Notes: a model not told the origin generated them from the letters alone. Counted from the first letter of the stretch, positions 6,106-14,827 are shown. The stretch is DNA of 57,401 nt from JBMYTN01 sp049604415 (GCA_049604415.1 JBMYTN010000028.1:1-57401); one strand, 5' to 3'. Translations and numbers: made by a program.

Positions 6106-8904
6106 ATGATCCTGATCCCGCCCGAACCGGCCCTGGTGGCGGGCAGCCGGGGTGCGTTGATGCTGACCCCCGATGGCGAGGTGCTGAGCCTGTCCAAGGG
6201 CGCGGCAGCTCGGCGGGCCTTGGCGGAGCACCGGCCGATGTTCTGCCACGGTCCGGCCACAGCGGCCCGCTTGGGGATTGGGGTCGGGGACCTTCGCGGC
6301 TATGACCTGCTGACCCTGTTCGCCTTTGTCCATCCGGCCCGGTTCTGCACCCCGACCCCGCGCGGTTTGGCCGAAGTCGTGGGCCTGCGTCCGCCCGGAT
6401 CACCGGAGGAAGCCGCCGCGACCCTGCCCATGGCCGTGGGTGTGCTGCTGCGCCGCCTGGCCGGAGCGTCGGAAGACCGCCGCCGCGCCGCCCGAGGCCC
6501 GGCCTTCGCCATGGCCCAGGCCGGATGGGCGTGGGGCCAGCCGGTGCTGGCGGCCCTGGATCCTCGGGGGGAGATCGCCAATGCGGGCGGTGTACGGACC
6601 ACGGCCCCGGCCCAGTCCTTGGAGGTCTGGAAGGCTCTGCCGGACATCAGCGAGCATACGCCGGAGGCCAGCCCGGGCCATGAACCGGTGGCCCCGGAGG
6701 AGGCCCGGCAAAAGCTGGCGGAGTTGCTCGGACCCCAAGCCGAGGACCGGCCGCAACAGGCCGACTATGCCACCGGGGTCTGTGCCGCCTTCCACCCCCG
6801 GGACCGGCGCGACAATCCCAATCTGGTGCTGGCGGAGGCCGGGACCGGCACCGGCAAGACCTTGGGCTATATCGCACCAGCCGGGCTATGGGCCGACCGC
6901 AATGAGGGCAGCGTCTGGATCAGCACCTATACCCGCAATCTGCAGCGCCAATTGGATCTGGAGCTGGACCGGCTTTATGACGATCCGGTGGAAAAATCCC
7001 GCCGTGTTGTGGTGCGCAAGGGCCGGGAAAATTATCTCTGCCTGCTGAATTACCAAGAATCCCTACGCGGCTCCGGAGCCTCCCTGATGGGCGGTCAGGC
7101 GGTGGTCGCCTTGGGGCTGACCGCACGCTGGATCCAGGCGACCCGGGATGGCGACATGGTCGGCGGTGACTTCCCGGGCTGGCTGCCGGATCTGATCGGC
7201 CGCGAGCACAGCGTCGCCTTGGCCGACCGGCGCGGCGAATGCATTTTTTCCGCCTGCGAGCATTACAATCGCTGCTTTGTCGAACGCGCCGTGCGGCGGG
7301 CACGCCGGGCGCGTCTGGTGGTTGCCAACCATGCTTTGGTCATTGTCCAGGCCGCCTTGGGGGGGCTGGATGACGACACCCGTCCGACCCGCTATGTGTT
7401 TGACGAGGGCCACCATCTGTTCGACGCCGCCGACAGCGCGTTTTCGGCCCATTTGTCCGGAGTTGAAACCTCGGAGCTGCGCCGCTGGCTGTTGGGCGGC
7501 GAGCCTGACGCAGGAGGTGGCCCGGGGGGTGGCCCGGGGGGTGGCTCGGGGCGCAGCAGCCGCGCCCGGGGCCTGAAAAAACGCTGCGAGGGATTGTTCG
7601 ATTTCGATGGCGAGACCGGCACCCACCTCAATCGGGTTTTGCGCGCCGCGCGCCAGCTTCCGGCCCCGAACTGGCAGAGCCGGGTGGCCAGTGAGTCCCC
7701 CTATGGCCCCATCGAGGCGCTGTTGGCGGTGATCCGGACCCAGGTCATGGCTCGGGCGCGCGGGGTGGATGGTCCCCATGGGCTGGAGACCGAGACCCGG
7801 CCACCCTTGCCCGCTTTGTTGGAGCTGGCCCGGGCTGCCGAGGCCGCCTTGGCCGATCTGGCCCAGCCGCTGAAAGATCTGCGCGAGGCCTTAGACGCCA
7901 AGCTCGAGGACACCGAGCAGGTCGAGACCATGGATGTCCAGACCCGCAAGCGCATTGAGGGCGTGTTGCGGGCCATGGACCGGCGTGCTTTGACCCCGTT
8001 GGCGGCATGGCGAGAGATGCTCGGCACCCTGGAAAGCGATCCGCCTGAGGCCTTTGCCGATTGGCTCGGCGTCGACCGCATGGAGGGCCGGGAGGTTGAT
8101 ATCGGCATGCACCGCCATTGGCTCGACCCGGCTTTGCCCTTGGCGGAGGCTGTCTTACGTCCCGCCCATGGGGTGGTGGTGACCTCGGCCACCCTGAAGG
8201 ATGGCTCCGGCGATCCGTTGCGCGATTGGGACACCGCCGAGGCCCGCAGCGGCGCCCGCCACCTTGAAGATCCGGGTTATCGGATCGAGCTGTCCTCGCC
8301 CTTCGACTATGCGGCGCAGACCCGGGTGTTGATTGTCACCGATGTGCGCAAGGATGATCTGGGGCAGGTCGGTGCGGCCTATGGCGCGTTGTTCAAGGCG
8401 GCTGGCGGCGGGGCCTTGGGCCTGTTCACCGCTGTGGCCCGGCTGCGGGCGGTGCACAGCAAGATCGCGGCGGGTCTGGAGGCAGAGGGCATCGACCTGT
8501 TCGCCCAGCATGTGGACGCCATGGACATGGCAACCTTGATCGAGATTTTCCGCTCCGAGGAGGATTCCTGTCTGCTTGGCACCGATGCGGCCCGGGATGG
8601 GGTCGATGTGCCCGGGCGGTCTTTGCGTTTGGTGGTGTTTGACCGGGTGCCCTGGCCGCGTCCGGATATTCTGCACAAGGCCCGCCGGGCGCAATTTGGC
8701 GGGCGGGCCTATGACGACATGATCACCCGTTTGCGGTTGAAGCAGGCCTTTGGCCGTCTGGTCCGCCGGGCCGAGGATCGCGGGGTGTTTGTGCTGCTCG
8801 ACCCGATGATGCCGTCGCGCCTGTTCGGGGCCTTCCCGCCCCAGGTGACGCCGGAGCGGGTCGGACTGGCCGAAGCGGTGGAGATCGTGAAGGGGAGTCT
8901 GTGA
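6106..8904 (+). CDS. DinG/Rad3-like ATP-dependent DNA helicase
   Basis: A 932-residue superfamily 2 helicase. The Walker A motif AGTGTGKT is at about residues 245-252, the DEGH box (VFDEGHHLF) at about 433, and the C-terminal motor carries DAARDGVDVPG and QAFGRLVRR (motif VI). Four cysteines between motifs (about residues 313, 379, 383 and 389, in LCLL and ECIFSACEHYNRC) look like the 4Fe-4S cluster ligands of the XPD/DinG group. An N-terminal region of about 200 residues resembles a degenerate exonuclease-type domain of alphaproteobacterial homologues. A Gly-rich insert (about residues 470-485) is encoded by a 12-base tandem repeat. Probable role: 5'-3' unwinding in DNA repair. Confidence 0.85.
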   Translation: MILIPPEPALVAGSRGALMLTPDGEVLSLSKGAAARRALAEHRPMFCHGPATAARLGIGVGDLRGYDLLTLFAFVHPARFCTPTPRGLAEVVGLRPPGSPEEAAATLPMAVGVLLRRLAGASEDRRRAARGPAFAMAQAGWAWGQPVLAALDPRGEIANAGGVRTTAPAQSLEVWKALPDISEHTPEASPGHEPVAPEEARQKLAELLGPQAEDRPQQADYATGVCAAFHPRDRRDNPNLVLAEAGTGTGKTLGYIAPAGLWADRNEGSVWISTYTRNLQRQLDLELDRLYDDPVEKSRRVVVRKGRENYLCLLNYQESLRGSGASLMGGQAVVALGLTARWIQATRDGDMVGGDFPGWLPDLIGREHSVALADRRGECIFSACEHYNRCFVERAVRRARRARLVVANHALVIVQAALGGLDDDTRPTRYVFDEGHHLFDAADSAFSAHLSGVETSELRRWLLGGEPDAGGGPGGGPGGGSGRSSRARGLKKRCEGLFDFDGETGTHLNRVLRAARQLPAPNWQSRVASESPYGPIEALLAVIRTQVMARARGVDGPHGLETETRPPLPALLELARAAEAALADLAQPLKDLREALDAKLEDTEQVETMDVQTRKRIEGVLRAMDRRALTPLAAWREMLGTLESDPPEAFADWLGVDRMEGREVDIGMHRHWLDPALPLAEAVLRPAHGVVVTSATLKDGSGDPLRDWDTAEARSGARHLEDPGYRIELSSPFDYAAQTRVLIVTDVRKDDLGQVGAAYGALFKAAGGGALGLFTAVARLRAVHSKIAAGLEAEGIDLFAQHVDAMDMATLIEIFRSEEDSCLLGTDAARDGVDVPGRSLRLVVFDRVPWPRPDILHKARRAQFGGRAYDDMITRLRLKQAFGRLVRRAEDRGVFVLLDPMMPSRLFGAFPPQVTPERVGLAEAVEIVKGSL

Positions 8905-8921
8905 GGCAGCCCAGAGCCTCG

Positions 8922-9779
8922 CTACCCACCGGGTAGGACGCCGGTCCCAAAGCTTTGGATCAAAGATCCGGCCAGCAGATACCAGCCATCGACCAGAACA
9001 AAGAAGATCAGCTTAAACGGCATTGCCAGCATCATGGGCGGCAGCATCATCATCCCCATGGACATCAGCACCGAGGCAATGACCATGTCGATGACGACAA
9101 AGGGCAAATAGATCAAAAAGCCGATCTCAAAGGCCCGGCGCAGCTCGCTGATCATAAAGGCCGGGACCAAGGCCTGCAGCGGCGCATCCTCGGCCTGGGT
9201 TTCCGGCTGGCCGCTCATTTCCAGAAACAGCCCCAGATCCTGGGTTCGGACATGGGCCAGCATAAAATTCCGGAATGGCAAAACCGTGCGCTCAATGGCC
9301 TCGGCCTCGTCGATCTCTTCCTCGATCAACGGCGAGACGCCATTGGTCCAGGCTTCCTGGAAGGTTGGTCCCATGACAAACATGGTCAGGAACAGGGCCA
9401 GGGCGATCATCACCATATTCGGCGGTGTGGTCTGGGTGCCCAAAGCATGGCGCAGGATCGACAGCACCACCACAATCCGGGTGAAGGAGGTTGCCATGAC
9501 CAGGATCCCGGGCGCGAGGCTGAGCACCGTCAGCAGCAGGACCATCTGAATGATCCGCCCGGTGGTCGAGCCGGTGTCGTCGCCCAAATCGACCGAAATC
9601 GATTGCGCCAAAGCTGGTTCGACCCAGATCAGCAGCCCCATGGCCGCCAGCACCAGACCCATAAACACACCGACCGGCCCCCAAACCGCCCAACGTGAGG
9701 CGGGTGGGCCACTGCGCCGGGAAAGGGTCCCGGACCGCTCCGGCGCGCTGAACAACATGCGGGTCAGGGGCAAATTCAT
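8922..9779 (-). CDS. fliP: Flagellar export gate protein FliP
   Basis: A 285-residue FliP of the flagellar type III export apparatus. There is an N-terminal cytosolic extension and a cleavable-looking hydrophobic segment (about residues 33-59, ending ALAQS). The conserved FliP core follows: LAPGILVMATSFTRIVVVLS, then NMVMIALALFLTMFVMGP, and two C-terminal membrane helices with MLPPMMLAMPFKLIFF. FliP forms the gate with FliQ and FliR, encoded about 4 kb away on the other strand. It overlaps fliO by four bases (ATGA), so the two are translationally coupled. Confidence 0.95.
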   Translation of the reverse strand: MNLPLTRMLFSAPERSGTLSRRSGPPASRWAVWGPVGVFMGLVLAAMGLLIWVEPALAQSISVDLGDDTGSTTGRIIQMVLLLTVLSLAPGILVMATSFTRIVVVLSILRHALGTQTTPPNMVMIALALFLTMFVMGPTFQEAWTNGVSPLIEEEIDEAEAIERTVLPFRNFMLAHVRTQDLGLFLEMSGQPETQAEDAPLQALVPAFMISELRRAFEIGFLIYLPFVVIDMVIASVLMSMGMMMLPPMMLAMPFKLIFFVLVDGWYLLAGSLIQSFGTGVLPGG

Positions 9780-10573
9780 GCCTTGGTCTCCCGGGAGGGG
9801 GCTTGAGGGTCGCTCAACGAAACCTCCAGGCCATTGCCCGCCTTGGGCCGGACGGTTTGGTCCAAGGCCGGGGCGGGGGCATGGGGATCGGGAACAAAAT
9901 CCGGTGCGCTCTCGTCGGCCAAGCTGGCCGCCGGTGCACGCTCTTCCGGCTCCGGAGCAGGGTCGCGCACGGTCGGCACCGCCGGGGCGGCGGGCATCGG
10001 GGTCGGATCTTCCGGCTCCACCGCAGACAGGCTCGGTGCTTTCCGGGGTGCAGGACCGCTGCGCAGACGGGGTTCTTTCCGTCCGGTGTCTCCAGTGCCC
10101 TGAGCGCTGTCTTTGGTCTTGCAGCCAGGAATCCGCAGGCCTGAGACCTTAGAGCCGCTGCCTTTGGCACCGGAGGCCTTGGCCCCGCTGTCCGGTTTGC
10201 CCGTCCCGCTTCCGCTCCCACTTCCGCTGCCGGGGCGGGGGCGTGGCAGGCCCGAGGCCAGCATCCGGCCAAAGCTGCCCGGCTCCGGCAGGGTTTCGGC
10301 CTCGCTGGGTGACATGATATTGGGCTCAACAACCAAATCGGATTCACCGCCGATCAAGAGCAAATGCTGGGTGTCGTCGCGTCGGACCAAGATCAGACGC
10401 CGTTTCGGATCCACCGGCTGGATCTCCAGCACCTCGAGCCGTCGCGGGCCGCGGCGCATGCCTCCGGTGGCCGTGATCCGGCGCAAGAGCCACAACACCA
10501 CCAGGATCAGAGCAATAACTGCGACCAGAGACCCGGCATATTGCAGATATTGATCCATCGTAATGGCAGGCAT
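9776..10573 (-). CDS. fliO: Flagellar biosynthesis protein FliO
   Basis: A 265-residue FliO. One N-terminal transmembrane helix (about residues 13-31) is followed by the small conserved cytosolic domain (RRLEVLEIQPVDPKRRLILV, then RRDDTQHLLLIGG). The remaining roughly 150 residues are a low-complexity Pro/Ala/Ser/Gly tail including a Gly-Ser dipeptide run, longer than in enteric FliO. FliO assists assembly of the FliP ring, which fits its position directly upstream of and overlapping fliP. Confidence 0.88.
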   Translation of the reverse strand: MPAITMDQYLQYAGSLVAVIALILVVLWLLRRITATGGMRRGPRRLEVLEIQPVDPKRRLILVRRDDTQHLLLIGGESDLVVEPNIMSPSEAETLPEPGSFGRMLASGLPRPRPGSGSGSGSGTGKPDSGAKASGAKGSGSKVSGLRIPGCKTKDSAQGTGDTGRKEPRLRSGPAPRKAPSLSAVEPEDPTPMPAAPAVPTVRDPAPEPEERAPAASLADESAPDFVPDPHAPAPALDQTVRPKAGNGLEVSLSDPQAPSRETKA

Positions 10574-10591
10574 GAACGCTGATCCGCTTGG

Positions 10592-11116
10592 TTACTGGCT
10601 GTCAGACCCCTTGTCCCGATCCACCTGTTTGGCGCGAGCACTCGGCCCGGCATTGGGATTGGGCGTGTCCGTCGGGGGCATGTTAGACGGCCTTGGCGCG
10701 GAAGGCGAGAGTTTGGCGTAGGCTTTGGCGGCCTTTGCCGCTGGCGCGCCCGGTCCTTCCGGTGTGTTCAGCTCCGCATCGGCCCCGGGACCCCCCAACA
10801 GGGTGCTCAAGGTCTCCAGGCGATCCTTCACGGCGGCTTCTAAGGTATCGAGCAGGGAGATCAACCCCTCCAGGCGCGGGATCATCGGCCGGCGCTGATC
10901 TTCGGGCAGGGACAAAACCGCCCCCATGGCTTTGGAGACCTTGGCCTCCAAGGCGTTCAAATCCACATCGCGGCCTTCGCCGATCAGTCTTTGGGCGGTC
11001 TGAACCACGGACTCAATCATCTCCAGCTGCAGGATTACCGCCCTGCCGGCTGGTCCGCCCGTCGCTATCCCTGTCGCATCTGCCACTTTGGGCCCTCCAG
11101 GTTCCCCATGCGTCAT
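10592..11116 (-). CDS. Hypothetical protein of the fliOP operon
   Basis: A 174-residue soluble protein without a recognised family. The middle (about residues 30-100) is predicted helical (VVQTAQRLIGEGRDVDLNA, then RPMIPRLEGLISLLDTLEA) and the ends are Pro/Ala-rich. It overlaps the upstream FlhB-like gene by four bases and is followed by fliO after 18 bases, so it belongs to the same transcript. The helical, charged profile would suit a small flagellar chaperone or export regulator, but that is inference from context only. Confidence 0.65.
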   Translation of the reverse strand: MTHGEPGGPKVADATGIATGGPAGRAVILQLEMIESVVQTAQRLIGEGRDVDLNALEAKVSKAMGAVLSLPEDQRRPMIPRLEGLISLLDTLEAAVKDRLETLSTLLGGPGADAELNTPEGPGAPAAKAAKAYAKLSPSAPRPSNMPPTDTPNPNAGPSARAKQVDRDKGSDSQ

Positions 11117-11625
11117 GTCCGGGATCCGCCTTTTGGATCACCAGGGTTCAGTCCTGCCCCACCCTCCGGTTCGATCACCGAAGATGTATCCGAACCGGGG
11201 TCGGTGCTGGGGGAGCGGGCCACAACACTGGCCTGTGCGCCCCACCGGTCCCGCTCCCGGTCCTGTTTTGCGTCCCGCCGGGCCTCAGGGTCCACCGGTG
11301 GGCCATCCTCGGGCGTGCGACCATTGGCCCGATAGACATAAGCCAGGATCTCGGCCACGGCGGCAAAGGCCTCCAGCGGGATCTCCTGGTCCACATCGAC
11401 CGAGGCCAAAACCTCAGCCAAATCCGCATCTTCGCGCACCTTGACCCCTTCGGCGAAGGCGATGCGCAAAATCTGGTCGGCCACAGCGCCGCGACCGCTG
11501 GCAACCACACGCGGGGCGGTTTCCGATCCGTCATAATCCAGCGCCACCGCCACCTTTGGCTCTTCCGGCGGGGCGGCGGGCGGTTTGGCGGCCTTGTGCT
11601 CAGGGGGATGCCGGGGGTCGGCCAA
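11113..11625 (-). CDS. FlhB C-terminal-domain-like protein
   Basis: A 170-residue protein whose centre (about residues 25-105) resembles the cytosolic domain of FlhB: VAVALDYDGSETAPRVVASG, then DQILRIAFAEGVKVREDADL and IPLEAFAAVAEILAYVYRAN. The membrane part of FlhB is absent, and the autocleavage NPTH motif is not visible; the corresponding position reads YDGSETAP. Stand-alone FlhB-like proteins of this sort accompany flagellar genes in several bacteria. It starts the minus-strand fliO/fliP operon and may modulate export-substrate switching (inference). Confidence 0.75.
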   Translation of the reverse strand: MADPRHPPEHKAAKPPAAPPEEPKVAVALDYDGSETAPRVVASGRGAVADQILRIAFAEGVKVREDADLAEVLASVDVDQEIPLEAFAAVAEILAYVYRANGRTPEDGPPVDPEARRDAKQDRERDRWGAQASVVARSPSTDPGSDTSSVIEPEGGAGLNPGDPKGGSRT

Positions 11626-11707
11626 GCGGGCCTCCTGAAAACCACGAAGCGGGACTCCGCTCCCGCAGAGGCCCTGTTAAACCTTGACCAGAATCAACCG
11701 GAGGATC

Positions 11708-11722
11708 TTAAGAACCCGTTAA
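11708..11722. promoter_or_regulatory. CtrA-type site TTAA-N7-TTAA
   Basis: TTAAGAACCCGTTAA fits the TTAA-N7-TTAA full CtrA recognition site of alphaproteobacteria, followed by C as in TTAAC. It lies in the 245-base divergent region between the fliOP operon and flgB, where CtrA control of flagellar genes would be expected. Binding is inferred. Confidence 0.45.
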
Positions 11723-11766
11723 CGACCGGGCTCTAAACTCTCGATGACGATCCTTGGCGGAAGGTC

Positions 11767-11797
11767 TCGTTAAGAAAGATTCACGACTTCTTAACGA
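11767..11797. promoter_or_regulatory. 10-bp inverted repeat upstream of flgB
   Basis: TCGTTAAGAA (11767-11776) and TTCTTAACGA (11788-11797) are perfect inverted arms with an 11-base spacer, about 75 bases before the flgB start. Each arm contains TTAAG or CTTAA. The spacing suits a dimeric activator or repressor on one face of the DNA. Confidence 0.4.
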
Positions 11798-11870
11798 CCT
11801 GCTGAGAGGATAAGGCTCGATAAGGCCCTTAAGAGTCGCTCGGCGGTCGGGCGCATCAGGAGAGACACCC

Positions 11871-12284
11871 ATGGACATGAGTAAAATGGCCCTGTTCCGC
11901 ATGGCCAATGTTTCCATGGACCACTCTGCCCAACGGCAGAAGGTGTTGGCCCAGAACATCGCCAATGCGGATACGCCGGGCTATAACCCCAGCGATCTGC
12001 CGACCCTGAAATTCCGCGACATTGCCGAAGGTCTGAACAATCGGGTGTCGATCACGACCACCAATGCGGCCCACAGCACCGGCACCCGCCCGGCTCCGGA
12101 TACCTTCCGGCAGCGCGAGGATCGGCGTCCCTATGAAAGCAGCCCCGATGGCAATGCGGTGGTGCTGGAAGAGCAAATGGACAAGCTCGGCCGGACCCGA
12201 AGCGGCTACAACATGGCGCTGGAAATCTACCGCAAGCATATGAATATGATGAAAATGGCCGTGCGCGGCAGCGGCGGACGATAA
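11871..12284 (+). CDS. flgB: Flagellar basal-body rod protein FlgB
   Basis: A 137-residue proximal rod protein. The N-terminal rod signature is present (QKVLAQNIANADTPGYNPSD, about residues 25-44), and the C-terminal helix that packs in the rod (GYNMALEIYRKHMNMMKMAV) is conserved. The protein is exported through the Fli gate without a cleaved signal. It is the first gene of the plus-strand rod and gate cluster, 17 bases before flgC. Confidence 0.95.
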   Translation: MDMSKMALFRMANVSMDHSAQRQKVLAQNIANADTPGYNPSDLPTLKFRDIAEGLNNRVSITTTNAAHSTGTRPAPDTFRQREDRRPYESSPDGNAVVLEEQMDKLGRTRSGYNMALEIYRKHMNMMKMAVRGSGGR

Positions 12285-12301
12285 GGGAAAGGGGCTGAGC
12301 C

Positions 12302-12712
12302 ATGGATGACGTCAGACAAGCCTCCCGCATCGCCGTTTCCGGCCTGAAAGCCCAGTCCGAGCGCCTGCGGACCATCTCCCAGAACCTCGCCAATGCGGAT
12401 TCCGTCTCCGACGTGCCCGGCGGCGAGCCCTATCGCCGCAAAATCCTGGTGTTCCAAAACGAATTGGACCGCTCCATTGGGGCCGATCTGGTTAAGGTCG
12501 CCCGCGAACGCGAGGATATGACCGCCTTTGACCGGCGTTATGACCCCAGCCACCCCGGCGCGGATGCCGAGGGCTATTATCTGGTGCCCAATGTTAATCC
12601 GATGCTGGAATTGATGGATTTGCGCCAGGCTCAGCGCAGCTATGAAGCCAATTTGAATGTGATCAGCACCAGCCGGGAAATCACCCGGCGGACTTTGGAG
12701 TTGTTGCGCTAA
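12302..12712 (+). CDS. flgC: Flagellar basal-body rod protein FlgC
   Basis: A 136-residue proximal rod protein. It has the N-terminal rod motif (ISQNLANADSVSDVPGGEPY) and the conserved FlgC C-terminus (YYLVPNVNPMLELMDLRQAQ, then RSYEANLNVISTSREITRRT). It is co-directional with flgB and assembles next to FlgB in the rod. A strong hairpin follows its stop codon. Confidence 0.95.
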   Translation: MDDVRQASRIAVSGLKAQSERLRTISQNLANADSVSDVPGGEPYRRKILVFQNELDRSIGADLVKVAREREDMTAFDRRYDPSHPGADAEGYYLVPNVNPMLELMDLRQAQRSYEANLNVISTSREITRRTLELLR

Positions 12713-12715
12713 CGT

Positions 12716-12734
12716 GTTTCGGCGTAGCCGAAAC
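12716..12734 (+). terminator. 8-bp perfect hairpin after flgC
   Basis: GTTTCGGC-GTA-GCCGAAAC begins four bases after the flgC stop codon. There is no immediate T-run, but an eight-T stretch lies about 25 bases further on. It may attenuate or process the transcript between flgBC and fliE rather than end it fully. Confidence 0.45.
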
Positions 12735-12885
12735 CCGCTAAGCGTCTAAACAGACTCCCTTTTTTTTCCCACCGCAGCTTAACACTCTTCGCCATTCGTT
12801 AACCTTTTCCGGCGAAGCTAAGACGGTCAGCGCCAGAACACCAAAACCAACGGCGCGTCGTTAAAAGCGCATGAGGATCAGAGCC

Positions 12886-13224
12886 ATGGCCATGGATTTC
12901 GCAAGTGCCGTTTCCGCCTATCAGAATGCCGCCCGGTCTGCCGGGGCCAATCCGATGGACCAAGCGGGCAGCGTCGGTGGCGGCAGCGAGCCGCAAACCA
13001 TCAATGGCAAAAGCTTTGGTGATTTTGTCCGCGACGGCATGAATGAAGCCGTGCGCATCGGTCATGAAGGCGAAAAAGTCTCCAAAATGGCCATTGAGGG
13101 CAAAGCCGATCTGCGCGATGTGGTCCTGGCGGCCAATAATGCGGAAATGACCCTGCAGACGGTGGTTTCAGTCCGGGATCGGGTGGTTTCGGCCTATGAG
13201 CAAATCATGCGGATGCCCATTTGA
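12886..13224 (+). CDS. fliE: Flagellar hook-basal body protein FliE
   Basis: A 112-residue protein linking the MS ring to the rod. It shows the FliE pattern: Ser/Gly-rich N-terminal part, then FGDFVRDGMNEAVRIGHEGE and NNAEMTLQTVVSVRDRVVSA, with the terminal EQIMRMPI matching the family ending. The ATG at 12886 is preferred over one at 12871 because AGGA precedes it by eight bases. It follows flgC after 173 bases containing TTAAC half-sites that could be regulatory. Confidence 0.93.
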   Translation: MAMDFASAVSAYQNAARSAGANPMDQAGSVGGGSEPQTINGKSFGDFVRDGMNEAVRIGHEGEKVSKMAIEGKADLRDVVLAANNAEMTLQTVVSVRDRVVSAYEQIMRMPI

Positions 13225-13340
13225 TCCGTTTTGTCGGAACACAATTTCGGCTCTCCCGGCTTTTTCCCTTCTCCCCATAGCGCTTTTCCGCCATGATTCT
13301 CAGATGACCAGGGCCTGCCCTGGGAGTGGGAGGCGATGTC

Positions 13341-13607
13341 ATGGATGAAAATTTGATTTTGCAGGTTGGCCGCGATGCGGTCACAACCATGATCATCATT
13401 TCCACCCCGATCCTGCTGATCGGGACCGCGATTGGTTTGATCATCGCGGTGTTCCAGACCTTGACCCAGATCCAGGAAATGACTTTGACCTATGTGCCAA
13501 AGATCCTGGTGGTGTTCTTCTCCATCTTGCTGCTGCTGCCCTGGATGATCCGGCAAATGGCCGATTTCTGGACCCGCATGATGGATGTGATGATCGGCCT
13601 CCCGTGA
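13341..13607 (+). CDS. fliQ: Flagellar export gate protein FliQ
   Basis: An 88-residue protein with two transmembrane helices (about residues 15-40 and 52-74), as in FliQ. The start ATG at 13341 has a GGGAGG site upstream; a GTG at 13326 is less likely. The conserved segments are STPILLIGTAIGLIIAVFQ and QIQEMTLTYVPKILVVFFSI. It forms the gate with FliP and FliR, and is followed by fliR after 43 bases. Confidence 0.95.
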   Translation: MDENLILQVGRDAVTTMIIISTPILLIGTAIGLIIAVFQTLTQIQEMTLTYVPKILVVFFSILLLLPWMIRQMADFWTRMMDVMIGLP

Positions 13608-13650
13608 CGGGCTGTCCCAAGCCGCGAGGCATGGTCAAAGGTTTGCGACC

Positions 13651-14418
13651 ATGCTGAGTGATCTGCTGGCGGCCAATATCTTCCATTTCTTTTTGATCTT
13701 CGCCCGGGTCGGGGCGACCTTCCTGTTCCTGCCGCCCTTTGCCACGTCTTACATTCCGCGCAATGTCCGCCTAATCATCGCCATGGGGGTCACCCTGGCG
13801 ATGCTGCCCATGCTTTCGGACATTATGCCCCCTGTGCCCACCCAGCCCTCGATCCTGGTGGCGCTGTTCGCCCTGGAGATCCTGATCGGGGCGTTTATCG
13901 GCCTGATGGCCCAGGTGTTTTTCTCCATTCTCAGCCTGGCTGGCACGGTGATCGGCTTTGCCTCCGGCCTGATGATGGCACAAACCTTTGACCCGGCCAC
14001 ATCGAACCAGGGCTCCCTGGTTGCCAGCTATCTGAGCGAGCTGGGCGTGATCATGATCTTCGCCATGGGGCTCCATGTGGTGTTCATCATGACCATTGCC
14101 GACAGCTATATGGTGTTCCAGCCTGGCGATGTGCCCATGGTCGATGATATGGCCGTGATCATGGTCCGCGCCTTGTCCGAGGCGTTTTATGTCGGCTGGC
14201 AGCTCGCCGCGCCTTTTGTGATTTACTCGATTGTGTTCCACAGCATGCTGGGCATCCTGTCCCGCCTGATGCCGACCATGAATGTGCTGTTCGTCGCCAT
14301 CCCGCTGCAAATCCTGCTCGCGCTGATGATGCTGAACCTGATCATGCCCTTCCTGCTGACCATCGCCATGGGCCGAATGGAAACCGGCATGCGCATGATC
14401 TTCACCGGCAACGGCTAG
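13651..14418 (+). CDS. fliR: Flagellar export gate protein FliR
   Basis: A 255-residue polytopic membrane protein (about six hydrophobic segments) of the FliR family. Typical segments are FARVGATFLFLPPFATSYIP and LAGTVIGFASGLMMAQTFDP, followed by the SNQGS-like stretch. It is the last gene of the plus-strand flagellar block. flhB, which often follows fliR, is not here; a terminator and a patch of repeats follow instead. Confidence 0.95.
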   Translation: MLSDLLAANIFHFFLIFARVGATFLFLPPFATSYIPRNVRLIIAMGVTLAMLPMLSDIMPPVPTQPSILVALFALEILIGAFIGLMAQVFFSILSLAGTVIGFASGLMMAQTFDPATSNQGSLVASYLSELGVIMIFAMGLHVVFIMTIADSYMVFQPGDVPMVDDMAVIMVRALSEAFYVGWQLAAPFVIYSIVFHSMLGILSRLMPTMNVLFVAIPLQILLALMMLNLIMPFLLTIAMGRMETGMRMIFTGNG

Positions 14419-14446
14419 ACCCCAAGCAGGGGCTTGGAGCCTTCAT

Positions 14447-14468
14447 CCCTCCGGGAGGGGGGTGTTTT
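14447..14468 (+). terminator. Probable terminator of the fliE-fliQ-fliR transcript
   Basis: CCCTC-CGG-GAGGG (14447-14459) is followed by GGGTG and a T5 run at 14464-14468. A second small hairpin, CCAAGC-AGGG-GCTTGG, lies just upstream at 14422-14437. The position right after the fliR stop codon fits intrinsic termination. Confidence 0.5.
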
Positions 14469-14522
14469 TGAGATACGCACTGTTTTGCCCACAAAATTCA
14501 GAACGGTAGGAAGGGTCCCCAA

Positions 14523-14827
14523 GGCCTGCGACTGCAGGCCCGGCGGCCTATGCCGCCGAGAGCCCCAACAGACCAAGAGGGCCGGAGGCGCTGGCGACTG
14601 AAGCTACAAAAAAACTCCTCCGACCCCATCGGGGTCGGCGAGCCCACTGAGGGCGGGGCCAAGCCGCGCTAGCGGCGCCCGGCGAGGGCTAAAAAGGACT
14701 CCTCCGACCCCATCGGGGTCGGCAAGCCCAAAGGGCGCCGGGCCTCATGGCCCGCCCCGTCGGAGACAGGAGCGGAGCGAACTGTCGTGAGACAAAAAAG
14801 CGAGCGGCGCCCGGCGAGGGCCAAAAA
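14523..14827. repeat. REP-like hairpin cluster with duplicated units
   Basis: This non-coding stretch holds closely packed perfect hairpins: GGCCTGC-GACT-GCAGGCC (14523-14540), CGGCGGC-CTAT-GCCGCCG (14541-14558), and CCGACCCC-ATC-GGGGTCGG twice (14620-14638, 14704-14722). A 32-base unit with that last hairpin is duplicated (14614-14645, 14698-14729, one mismatch). A 25-base unit beginning AGCGGCGCCCGGCGAGGGC and ending in A-runs is also duplicated (14671-14695, 14803-14827). The layout resembles REP/BIME elements between convergent genes. Confidence 0.7.
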
